Shown: positions 47,420 through 56,155 of the stretch, in pieces | How the letters are laid out: each line of letters begins with the position of its first letter | Position numbering within the stretch: position 1 is the first letter of the stretch | Source of the DNA: Diphasiastrum complanatum | Taxonomy: Eukaryota > Streptophyta > Lycopodiopsida > Lycopodiales > Lycopodiaceae | DNA: 64,000 nt | Direction of reading: 5' to 3' | NCBI GenBank assembly: GCA_029204225.1 | Contig: CM055092.1 | Span: forward strand, 66,068,923-66,132,922 | Translations under genes and position numbers: made by a program | Notes under the pieces: model-generated | Databases searched by the model: none | What the model was told of the DNA's origin: nothing | Seen by the model: the letters and a program-made list of their open reading frames with translations, nothing else

Positions 47420-47870
47420 TTAAAAATACGCGTCCGAGGCCCGGACGCATTCTGGGCCCCGGACGCGTCCGCGTTCGGACGTTGGACGCGTCCAGCCTTA
47501 AAAAAAAATAAAAAATAAAAAAAAGGACGCGTCCGACCCCGCGTCCGAGTCCGGGCGTCAGACGTGGGCCGAAGTGCCCGCACCCTCATGTCTGGAACAG
47601 ACCTAAGGAAGCGGGACCCGGACGCGAACGCGCGTCCGGACGCGTCCGGTTTTTTTTTTTTTTTTTTTAATTGTATTCAAGACTTAAAAAAAAATAAAAA
47701 AATATATATATATATGGAGCCAGGGGTGCATCCGGGGGTCCGGACGGATCCATTTTTTTTTTTTAATTTTTTTTAGAGTTATTTAGTAAAAAAAAAAAAT
47801 TGGACGCGTTTGACCCCGCGTTCGGGGGTCAGAGGCGTCCGGGTCCGGACGCGGCACGCGGACCCGAGTG
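47420..47870. repeat. GGACGCGTCC-type palindrome clusters, copies 2-4
   Basis: Three GC-rich blocks (about 47,428-47,560, 47,594-47,655 and 47,735-47,870) are separated by A/T runs and a TA array. Each carries GGACGCGTCC or close forms (CCGGACGCGTCCGG, GGTCCGGACGCGG). They look like ends of one or more short elements of a hAT-like family nested in the larger hAT. No clean target duplication was found. Confidence 0.6.
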
Positions 47871-48193
47871 TTGAATGGAGTAAAAATAACCTGAGAATTC
47901 ATGTCAATAGAAACAACCTACAGTGCTCGGCTAAATTTTGCATTTAAAATACGATCTGACCCACTACCATACATTTATCAACAAAACCTTGAAATTACTT
48001 TGAAACCAAAAAACATTCTTGATGAAACGTAACGGAACTGCAGGAGAATAACCATCATATAATCCGAGCAAGGTTTAGGGAAGAGCCATAAATGTAAGCA
48101 AAAAACATCCATAAAATAGTTATGCGTTCGCTATACATACGATACAAAAAGAAAAACGTCATGTCTGATAACATAGTACTATGAAAATAAATC

Positions 48194-51100
48194 CTATGGT
48201 GAGACGTCATCTGAGGCTAAGACGGGACTCTCTATGATGTCTGGTGAGGGGGCCACAAGCCGCCCAGATCTGCCTCTGCCTCTGCCTCTAGCTCTAGCAG
48301 ACTGGCTCATGCCCTGGCTAGATCCAACGCCTGACCCTCGAGGTCTGCCCCTACCCCTACCCCTAGGTATCGGTGGGGCGGCAGAGGTACTGGGGGCACA
48401 TGCTCCTGGCTCCTGATCAAACCGCACATACAGATCGGCTAGGCTAGGCCTACTGCTAGATCTGCCAGTACCCCTGGCTCGTATACTGCGAGTGGACCTA
48501 CCATCAAAAAATCCCTCCGTGCTCAACATGGTCTCCAGTAGGCAGTCCAATGTCTCGTCATCTGGCTCTGCCTGGGTCTCTGCATCTGGATCGACATACC
48601 GGGGCCTAGGAGGGGTAGGGGAAATGTGTGTGAAGTCAAAACCCACTACTGCCTCCTCCTGCCCATGGTCTACATCCTCCAATGTGTGCGCATGCTGATC
48701 CTACACATCGAGGACTCAATGTCAGTACATCCACAAAGCCAACACATTCAGAGAACACATAAGCAAAAGAAGAACTTGATTTGTAATTACAACTTCAACC
48801 AAAGATTTTCATTACCTGAGTAGGCATAGTAGACTCTGTCAGGGGTGTGTAGTCGAGAGCATCATGGTCATCTGCAACTGTGCTGCCAGGCTCGTCTGTG
48901 CCGGACCGCCTCGCCCTGGATATCCTCGTAAATCTAGGCCATGATATCCTCCTCCGGTGCAGCTGGCTCGGTCCCATCCTCAGGAAACATGATACAATGA
49001 TCTGGGTTCACCTCCAAGATGGAAAGAGAAACCCCCCCCCCCCCGATGCGACGAAGTAACCTGCCGTTGGGGTTGCAAAACACCAACCTCTCGCACTGCT
49101 CAACTGATAGCCTGTTGCACTTTTTCGTGTGAACAAGCGCCCAGGTGCTCCAGTTTCTCTCACATACTGATGTGGAGCAATCCTAGAAACAATATGCACA
49201 ATACAAGCGAGTAAGTACATTTTTTGAAAACGCCACCTACGACTGAAGAGAAGACAACGATGAACATCAAGAAAAAAAGTATGGTAAATACCTATGAGAG
49301 GACACGTAGCGCAAGCCTCATCAAAACCAGGGTGAGATCCCCAAAAATACCCCACCATGTGACTGCACGAAGTCGGCTATCTCTCTCCTTTGCCAACTCC
49401 CTCGAGAACGCTCCCAACTAGCTCTTGTACCTGCTGTACTGAACCTCCAACTCGTATAGCTGCCCATGTCCCGTGTAGACCTGCAACACATATGAGTCCC
49501 AATCACCTGATAGCTCCTCGTCCTGCAGCTGGCTAGGTGACTGCCACAACGGGTGTAGTAGGTGAGCCACTGCGTGAATGGGTCGATGGAACTTATTCCA
49601 TCGCCGTAGCCATATGGATTTGAGTTGTGCCATCCTACAAGCAAAAACGTGCAAGCAATAAACCATAAATCACCAACAGCCATGCGGTCATACAATGGAA
49701 TGAAAATGCCTGAATATAATGTTGAATTGAAGTGACATACATACCTGGCCTGTGGAAGAAGTGGCCGCTGCAAAGCCTCGCCGATGCGGTCCATGAACTC
49801 ATACAGCAGCCCCATGGTACTACCCTCTCGATCCACCAGCCGAAGAACCGCATACATGGGTCTCAAAGCAGTGACGAGCTACTCCACATCACGCCAGAAG
49901 TCTGTGGCAAAAACTGTAGCAACGAAGGCCACCCCATCTGGTGCCTGGCTCTGGTCCCAAGCAATAAAATCGATAGATGTGGCCATCCTGCCTAGTGGCT
50001 CTAGACACTTGAGCAAGCGCTCAAGCACCAATACATGGTATCCGAATCTGGTGGAAGCAGGCTTCCGCAGGTCCAATCTGTTGTGCATGCGAAACATGGC
50101 CAAGGCTCGACACTTCCGTCTGACAAAGTTCACAACAGGCATGGCTCTAGATGTGATAGCAGTGACCCGATCTAGACGCAAAATCTCCTTGAACATCAAG
50201 TCAATGGAGTGGGCTGCACAAGGCGTCCAGACAATGTGGGGGTAAGTAGCTGTCAAAATCCTCCCCATCTCAAAGCAGTTGGATGCATTGTCTGTGACAA
50301 CCTGCACCACATGAGCGGGGCCAACAAGTTGTATGACTCCATCAATTTGCTCAAATATGTAGCGAGCGTCCTGGATGGCACCCCCACGAGAGGAGTCAAC
50401 TGCCTTCCAGAACATGGTGCCCATGCAACTGGAAATCAATATGTTGACGACTGACCTACTCCGCATGTCAGTCCATCCATCTGCCATGATAGGGCAACCA
50501 AAAACCTCCCAATCTGACCTAAGTGCTGCAACTGTGTATCAACGCGGTCGTATGCTGCCCTAAGGTGTGGTGCGAAGGGCCTCAGTGGTCGGGGGCCTAA
50601 AGGCAGGGGTGCATGCAACTACAGCAGCAGCGGCATCTCTGAATAGGTGGATATCCGCTATAGCAAATGGTAGGTTCAGGCCATAGAACATGTCTGCCAA
50701 TGCCCTCTCAGCTACCTCATCATTGCCTCGTCGAAAGGACTGACGAATGGTGCTCTGAGGTAGGGTGGAGCGTGAGGTGGATCTGCCTTGAGGTGGACGA
50801 GGTGCCCGGGGTGGTGCTCGGTCATCGGCAACAGGCTCTGTGTCTCACGAAAGTGGAACACTACCAGTAGATGAGGGCACGGCTGGAGGTGGCCCCGATG
50901 TGCTAGGCTTGTCAACTGCAGCAGATGTGGAAGGTCTATCATGAGTAGCAGAAGTGGAAGGTCTCTCATGATGCCCCGATGTGGTGGGAGGTGTGGTGGA
51001 TTTGATAGGAGGTGTCGTAGATGTGGATGGTCGGCTAGTGGAAGCAAATGCAGCAGCACCTACCTGCCTCATCCTCTCAAGAATGCTCGCGGGAGCGACT

Positions 51101-51294
51101 GGTGGCTCATGGCTAGAGGAGGGGCCCGGACTAACAACTGGTGCAACAGCAGGTGTGGGAGCTATAGGAACTGCAGTGCTTGACCGTGAGTAAGTCTCAA
51201 TCATGCCGCTCCGCCTCTGGAACCATGGAGCAACCTCGTATGTCAACTGTGGCCCCCTCTGATGAACCTCATCCCAATATGACAGCCTATGCAT
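48194..51294 (-). pseudogene. hAT transposase, four exons, disrupted
   Basis: Proposed exons: 51,294-49,745; 49,634-49,292; 49,182-48,816; 48,700-48,194, with GT-AG junctions throughout. The N-terminus (MHRLSYWDEVHQRG) leads to a Ser/Pro/Thr linker with four (R/K)PSTS repeats. The DUF659-type core follows: ALADMFYGLNLPFAIAD, CPIMADGWTDMRSRSVVNIL with the first catalytic Asp, VVQVVTDNASNCFEMG with the second, and YPHIVWTPCAAHSIDLMF with the C..H motif. Exon 2 has FHRPIHAVAHLLHPLWQSP and exon 3 CERNWSTWALVHTKKCNRLS, the hAT dimerisation motif. The C-terminal tail is acidic, then RG-rich with an AT-hook-like RGRGRGRPRGSG. No BED zinc finger is seen. Stops interrupt it near 50,852, 49,420, 49,292 and 48,930, with frame shifts near 50,560-50,520 and 48,900. 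It would catalyse cut-and-paste movement if intact. Confidence 0.85.
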
Positions 51295-51970
51295 GATGAA
51301 CCCTAAACCAGAAACTAAAAAAATCCCAAAAAAAAATTCGCAAACTCTAAATCTCAACGACCACAAGCAACTTGACCACTAAACTCGAAAAACAAAACAC
51401 AAAACAACAAACACCAAACACCAAACACCAAACACTAAACCTTGCATATTTTCCGAAATCCTAAAAAAATACACAAAAAAACCCTAACCCTAGCCTACGT
51501 AGTGGGATTCCCAAAAAACTACAAGAACTTGAGAAAAGAAACAACAAACGGGTTCAGACACTTGTATACATACTAAAAGAAACTAAACGCACAAACAAGT
51601 ATCCTAATCTAATGCCTACAGCCCATTCTATGCCCATCATATTAGAAAAGTTAAGAAAAAAAGATGTTGAAAAAAGTTACGAAATGGGATCTGAAAAATG
51701 AAACTAATATCACCACATAATCCTGCAGCTGATCACACTGACATACCCAAACAATGATGACAGAAAAAGCACAGAACATTCACCACTCAGCTCATCCCGA
51801 AAATGACTGTAGGCACACTTTCCCTGCTCGCGAACTTCTGAAATGGCTAATGCGCGCGCCAGCAGGGTTTTTACCCTAATTTTTTTAATTAAAAAAAAAC
51901 TCGTTCCGACCAGGAACGTTCCAGAACTCCAGGAACATTCGGAACGGAACGTTCGGAACAGGCTTCTAAG
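51295..51970 (-). promoter_or_regulatory. Upstream region of the hAT gene with telo-box and palindromic end
   Basis: Between the transposase start and the right end there is A-rich sequence with AAAAACCCTAACCCTAG at about 51,477-51,493, a telo-box-like motif found in plant promoters, and AACCCTAAACC at 51,299. The last 70 bp hold the GTTCC/GGAAC palindromes. The promoter role is inferred from position. Confidence 0.4.
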
Positions 51971-51978
51971 GTTAGAAT

Positions 51979-52242
51979 GTAAGATTCCTACCATTCTCTA
52001 GTTGCATTTTAGGAAATTCAGCACGCTGATTGATCATTACTAGTGTGGTGTACATCAAATCTTACTTTGGCTTTTATGTCTTGTATTTTCTCTATTTTTG
52101 GTGTATAACTTGTTGGAGAATTGCATTGAATCAGATTCTGTTTTTTCAGTTGATAGGGAGAGAAAAACTTGAGTGAAAAAGTTTCTTGAAAGTTTTGAAT
52201 TCTATTCCTATTAGCTACTGCAAATTACAGCAGTTTTTCATC
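51979..52242. other. Flank of the hAT insertion, no recognised gene
   Basis: AT-rich spacer leading into a copia gag fragment. No primer site was found where one would be expected. Confidence 0.4.
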
Positions 52243-52400
52243 ATGGGAGAGAAGATTGGAGGCTATCTGTATTTGAAGGTGAGAAGCTGGATGGTTCAAA
52301 TTATCTCTGGACAATAAAAAATTCAAATTATTTTGGAGTTGGCTGACCTATGGGACATTGCAGAGGATAACCAGCCAAACACTTTTAAGTAACCAGCCAA
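52243..52400 (+). pseudogene. Ty1/copia gag start fragment
   Basis: MGEKIGG opens at 52,243. After a frame change the sequence reads SVFEGEKLDGSNYLWTIKNS, the LDG.NY..W motif of copia gag, and then back in frame ILELADLWDIAEDNQP. Two frame changes within 130 bp show decay. No further copia domains follow. Confidence 0.7.
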
Positions 52401-53368
52401 TCACTTAAAGCACAAGTTGGAGATTAATATTAGGATATTTCCACAGGAGAAACGTACAAGAAAGCAAAAGGTCAACAATTACCATCTTGAGCATCCATCT
52501 CGAACTATTAAGATATTAAGCATGCATTGTCTCTCTACATTTTGATTTATTTCCCTTGCAAAGGTGTAGCGGGGTTCAAATACCTACAAAGAACCAAAGA
52601 GCACATCAATATCATTAGACAGCATATCATTGTCAAACTCATCCTCAACATGAGCATTTATTGGTTAAAATTGTACAAAATTTTAGGCTAGCATAAAAGA
52701 TACATAGTACCAAAAACTTCACGCATACAATCAACCACAAGTTTCAAGCTTGCAATAAAAAACTTGCAAATCCAAAAACTTCTGAGAATGTATCTAAGAC
52801 AACCAAAGACATTCCCACCAAAACATTCTGCAATTACGTGTCATTTTCTCAATACCCTCCACCTCACCCTTCTTGGGTTTTGCTTCCAATTTCTTGTTTC
52901 ATTTTCCATTCGTCAACAATATTCTTCTTACCCTATTCCTTTCCATGAAAATAAAGACATAAAACTCGATATGTTGCAAATACTCCATAAACAATTGACG
53001 TTGTAGATTAATGGCTGCACAGGTGGGCAGAATATCGATCTTAAGTAAGACAAGCTCGGAACTCCGATAAGCCATGGTGTCCCGTACCACACCCTCCACC
53101 CTCGCCTACCTACATCCTGAGGCCTTGATAATCAGCTCATGGAGATCCACCTCTATACACATAGTCCAGGTGGGATCATCTCTGACCATAGGAGTCACGC
53201 ATGACCATCAACACGCGGCAGTTGTGCACACAAACGTGAGTCCATAACAGAGTCATTGCAGGCCAATAAGACATTGACACGTGGCACACAAAAGACCTAT
53301 AGCTCCAAATCATAAAATGAGACCGTCACCTCAAGTTTCCTGTTGCGTGCCCTTATGGGTACGTAACA
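52401..53368 (-). repeat. Region containing a probable gypsy 3' LTR; far edge unresolved
   Basis: On the minus strand the gypsy pol is followed by a purine tract (AAAGGGGGAGGAA, 53,371-53,383) and TGTTACGTACCCAT starting at 53,368, the expected 3' LTR start. The same order (GGGGGAAGGAA then TGCTACATACCTAT) occurs at 60,634, and the two LTR starts match at TG(T/C)TAC(G/A)TACC(C/T)AT. I could not find the LTR's other end, so part of this interval may be unrelated spacer. Confidence 0.5.
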
Positions 53369-53383
53369 TTCCTCCCCCTTTAA

Positions 53384-54103
53384 GAGTCTCCTCCTAATGG
53401 AAGCAAACTAGGAAAGTTCAGTCTTCAATAGTCTTCTCTCTCCCAAGTGTCCTCATCACGTATAAGAAGTCCAGAAACCTCTAACTCAATCAGTTCACCT
53501 TCCGAAATTAGGAATCCTTCCTACTAAGTCGTTCCTTTAAACGACTTACATGGAAAACAGGATGAACCCCAACCCCAATCAGAAGATCCAGCTTATAAGC
53601 GACCGGGTTGATTTTCTTTACAACCTTATAAGGTCCGCTATAACGAGGAGAAAGCTTATGCATTTCTCGTCCGAAGTACCTTTGAATCCTTAGGGCTTTT
53701 AAGATACACCTAAGTTCCAACCTCAATTTCCCGAGGTGAGCGACCGCGGTTAGCATAAAACTGAGCTCTATCTTGAGCGGTTTTCATGCTTTCCTTGGCC
53801 ACTAGCATCATTTCTTGCATATCTTGTAGGAAATCTACTACAGCTTGCATCTTGAGACCTTTGACTGGAGAACGCGGCTGAAAGCCATACATCAGCATAA
53901 AAGGACTGAATCTGGTGGCAGAATGCTTGGCACTATTGTGCGCAAACTCAACCATTGGGAGTGAAAGCCATACATCAGCATAAAAGGACTGAATTTGGTG
54001 GCAGAATGCTTGGCACTGTTGTGCGCGAACTCAACCATTCGGAGTGAAAGCCATACATCAGCATAAAAGGACTGAATTTGGTGACAAAATGCTTGGCACT
54101 ATG
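53384..54103 (-). pseudogene. Ty3/gypsy integrase C-terminal part with internal triplication
   Basis: Reading leftwards: MVEFAHNSAKHSATRFSPFM and LMYGFQPRSP, the end of the integrase core. Then AKESMKTAQDRAQFYANRGR, then KLSPRYSGPYKVVKKINPVA and HPVFHVSRLKERL, the gypsy integrase C-terminal barrel, ending with a DEDTWERE reading near 53,460. The 83 bp unit TGAAAGCCATACATCAGC... is present 2.7 times at 53,879-54,103, so the YGFQPRSP-to-MVEFAHNS part is repeated. Since 83 is not a multiple of three, the copies are out of frame. It is related to the gypsy at 60.6-62.6 kb. Confidence 0.85.
53879..54103. repeat. 83 bp tandem repeat, about 2.7 copies
   Basis: Units start at 53,879, 53,962 and 54,045 and differ at only a few positions (ATCTGG/ATTTGG, CTATTG/CTGTTG, GGGAG/CGGAG). 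The third is cut short near 54,103. It lies inside gypsy integrase sequence. Confidence 0.9.
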
Positions 54104-54259
54104 GGCTTGATTCACTTCTGCTTTGTTCTACTTTCATTCATAGCTAGTTTATAGCATTTTACAACCACGTCCTCCTATGGATGATGCTCCCACTGTTGCT
54201 TGTACATATTTTCTTTTTGGTCTTATGCACCCACGGGTGCCCAAAAGACGTTAATTAAG

Positions 54260-54301
<42 letters not shown>

Positions 54302-54302
54302 C
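54260..54302. repeat. (CTTT)n microsatellite
   Basis: About eleven TTTC units directly precede the LINE endonuclease fragment. Confidence 0.95.
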
Positions 54303-54652
54303 TCGATTGGACAGGGATCTGCTACTTTCCTCCAAAGTCCTCTTCCTTTTTGGAGGGCATTGATTCTCCTTATGCTACTCATTCCATAGACATTGCCAAA
54401 TTCGCAAGTCGAGGGTATGTTCTTCTTATTGGCAATTTTAACACCATGAATGCCACGAGACAGATTGATTTTCATGATGTTGTTGACCAATTACACATAG
54501 AAGCCATTGATTGTAATGACATGGGAGTTACCAAGACCTCTGCTAACATATTAGAACCTATTATTGGTTACGGTGAGTATTTGTTGCAGGTAGGCGAAGC
54601 CCATGAGTTAGCCATTGATAATGGCCTAGAAACGGCATTAGTAAATGTTTAA
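54303..54652 (+). pseudogene. LINE endonuclease fragment
   Basis: The open frame reads CYFPPKSSSFLEGIDSPYAT, then SIDIAKFASRGYVLLIGNFN, then GVTKTSANILEPIIGYGEYL and LQVGEAHELAIDNGL. This is the middle of the exonuclease-endonuclease-phosphatase fold that LINEs use to nick target DNA: Y.PP...., the G(D/N)FN catalytic block, and G..LL.....L.I.N. The expected GDFNA appears as GNFNT, so the catalytic Asp has changed to Asn. The fragment has no RT after it. The 5' part of the frame is microsatellite. Confidence 0.75.
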
Positions 54653-55980
54653 AATTAATTACTGTAGGAAAAAGTCTGAAACAATTTCATTTCTATCCTA
54701 TACCTGGGCTGAATTACCAATATACAAAAATCAACTACTAGTATAAAATCAGACCTAGTCTAATCCTTTGCATATCATTCACCATAGGATTTAACTGGAA
54801 ATGAAATCAGTTTTATACTTTTGATCAATTCCTATCAATTACAAATTCTCCAATAAAATTGGACTATTTCTTTTTTTATTGACTGGTTTGGCATTACTCC
54901 GTCATTATTAATAAAACTATCCAAACTTAAAATACGAAATTACATGAATCGAAATCCTACCAATAGGATTTTAAAAACTCTTAAACTGTATCCAAACAAG
55001 ATTCCACTGATCGGATAAAGAGTTCTATTCTCAGATTGTTTTTATCTTGACTAACAAAATTCATAAAAAAAAAGATTATACAAAAATTATAAAACATTGG
55101 AAAAGTGATAAAAATAGCAATCCAAGTTAGTACAATCTTGAATGGATATGTAGATGATAGATGCCTTGGTGTGTGCTAGTTCGATGGTTGCTTTAGAAAA
55201 GATCAAAACAATCAATGTTTCATGGGGTCGTCTTGTACGTTGTTTCGAAACGCATAATGAAACGGCTAGTTTAGGTTCGAAATGGAAATTTAGGTTTTTT
55301 TTTTTTGAAAATGTGTTTTTAAGGGTTTTTGGGGTTTGCACATGTCATAGAAAGTCTAGTACCAGGTAGATACATCCAATTTCATGAGAATGCTCTAGCG
55401 AATGCAATTTCAAGTGAAGTTGCGTATGGTGACTATGGTCACTTTCCTCAGTCAATTATTGATATTGTCATGGATATGTTATTAGGTTGTAAGAATATGT
55501 TCATGCCCATTGCCAGTACAAAGCTTATGGCCCTTGAGAAATCATGCTCAAGTCACAGGTGCATTCAGGAAGTATGCAAGGACACAACCGTCGACCATCA
55601 TCATGATTTATCTTTAGAGTCTTGTAACTTGTAAGTACTTACTAGTAACTACTAAGAGAACAAGAAGTTTAGCTCATGAGGGTTTGCATGCCCATTGCCC
55701 ATTGCAAAAAAATGCCCTCGGGACCGCACAGTATTGCAAAAAAGTTTGCCTTTTTTTTACAGTCGTTTCGAACGGTGAAACGGCGTTTCGAAACGGGGTC
55801 GTTTCAAAAGCGTTTCGAGGAGATCCGAGAGAAGGGTTGCTAGACTCCCTCGACCTATAGCATTAGACAGATCTAGTGTGTTCTAGATTGCAGATCCAGC
55901 CTTGCATGTATCACGGTTAGTGGTTCCTATCATGGCAAATGGAAATGCTATTCTGCCAAACAGAAAGCTGCTTAATATAG
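54653..55980. repeat. No recognised gene; GTTTCGAAAC palindrome clusters
   Basis: Clusters with GTTTCGAAACG occur at about 55,241-55,280 and 55,763-55,820 (CGTTTCGAAACGGGGTCG among others). The sequence between has a short open frame (55,329-55,634) with no recognised domain. The clusters resemble the CG-centred palindromes at hAT-like ends elsewhere in the window. Terminal repeats and target duplication were not found. Confidence 0.5.
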
Positions 55981-55983
55981 AAT

Positions 55984-56155
55984 TGCCAAAGTTGACCCTG
56001 ATCGATTTCTACAAAAGTACATAGAAGCATTCAACACCTGTGGTATTGATGAGGATCAATCCAAAAGGAAGTACTTTAATCTTTGTCTCACTAATACAGC
56101 TAGTGATTGGTATTTCAGCCTAGAACCCCACAAGAAATAAGATTGGAATTTTCTA
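55984..56155 (+). pseudogene. Gypsy gag fragment
   Basis: Reads DPDRFLQKYIEAFNTCGIDE followed by KRKYFNLCLTNTASDWYFSL, the start of a retrotrans_gag domain (F..F......D.....L...L...A..WY). It ends at a stop near 56,140. No other part of this element is recognised next to it. Confidence 0.65.

Larger units (their letters stand above)
43794..51970 (-). mobile_element. 8.18 kb hAT transposon with ends and target duplication
   Basis: Perfect 8 bp direct repeats GTTAGAAT flank the element (43,786-43,793 and 51,971-51,978). The left end is CTTAGTTGCCCGTTCCGG and the right end, reversed, is CTTAGAAGCCTGTTCCGA: 14 of the first 17 bases match. Both ends are packed with GTTCCGGAAC/GGAACGTTCC palindromes within about 70 bp of the terminus, a hAT-style subterminal region. 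A hAT transposase on the minus strand fills the right part, starting about 680 bp from the right end. The left 4.4 kb is non-coding and contains rearranged repeats and GC-rich blocks, possibly nested insertions. Element ends and target duplication are intact, but the gene carries stops, so it could move only with outside transposase. Confidence 0.9.

Noticed and set aside
47104-47589. Open frames of 106-141 codons on both strands
   Set aside because: They are driven by the CT/CA microsatellite and GC-rich palindromes; frames overlap on opposite strands and no domain is present.
49732-51193. Plus-strand open frames up to 153 codons across 49.7-51.2 kb
   Set aside because: They lie antisense to the hAT transposase exons, whose motifs (DGWTD, TDNASN, CERNW) are on the minus strand.
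55205-55825. Complete hAT-like element bounded by the GTTTCGAAAC clusters
   Set aside because: The shared GGGGTCGT segments at the two clusters are in direct, not inverted, orientation, and no 8 bp target duplication was found.
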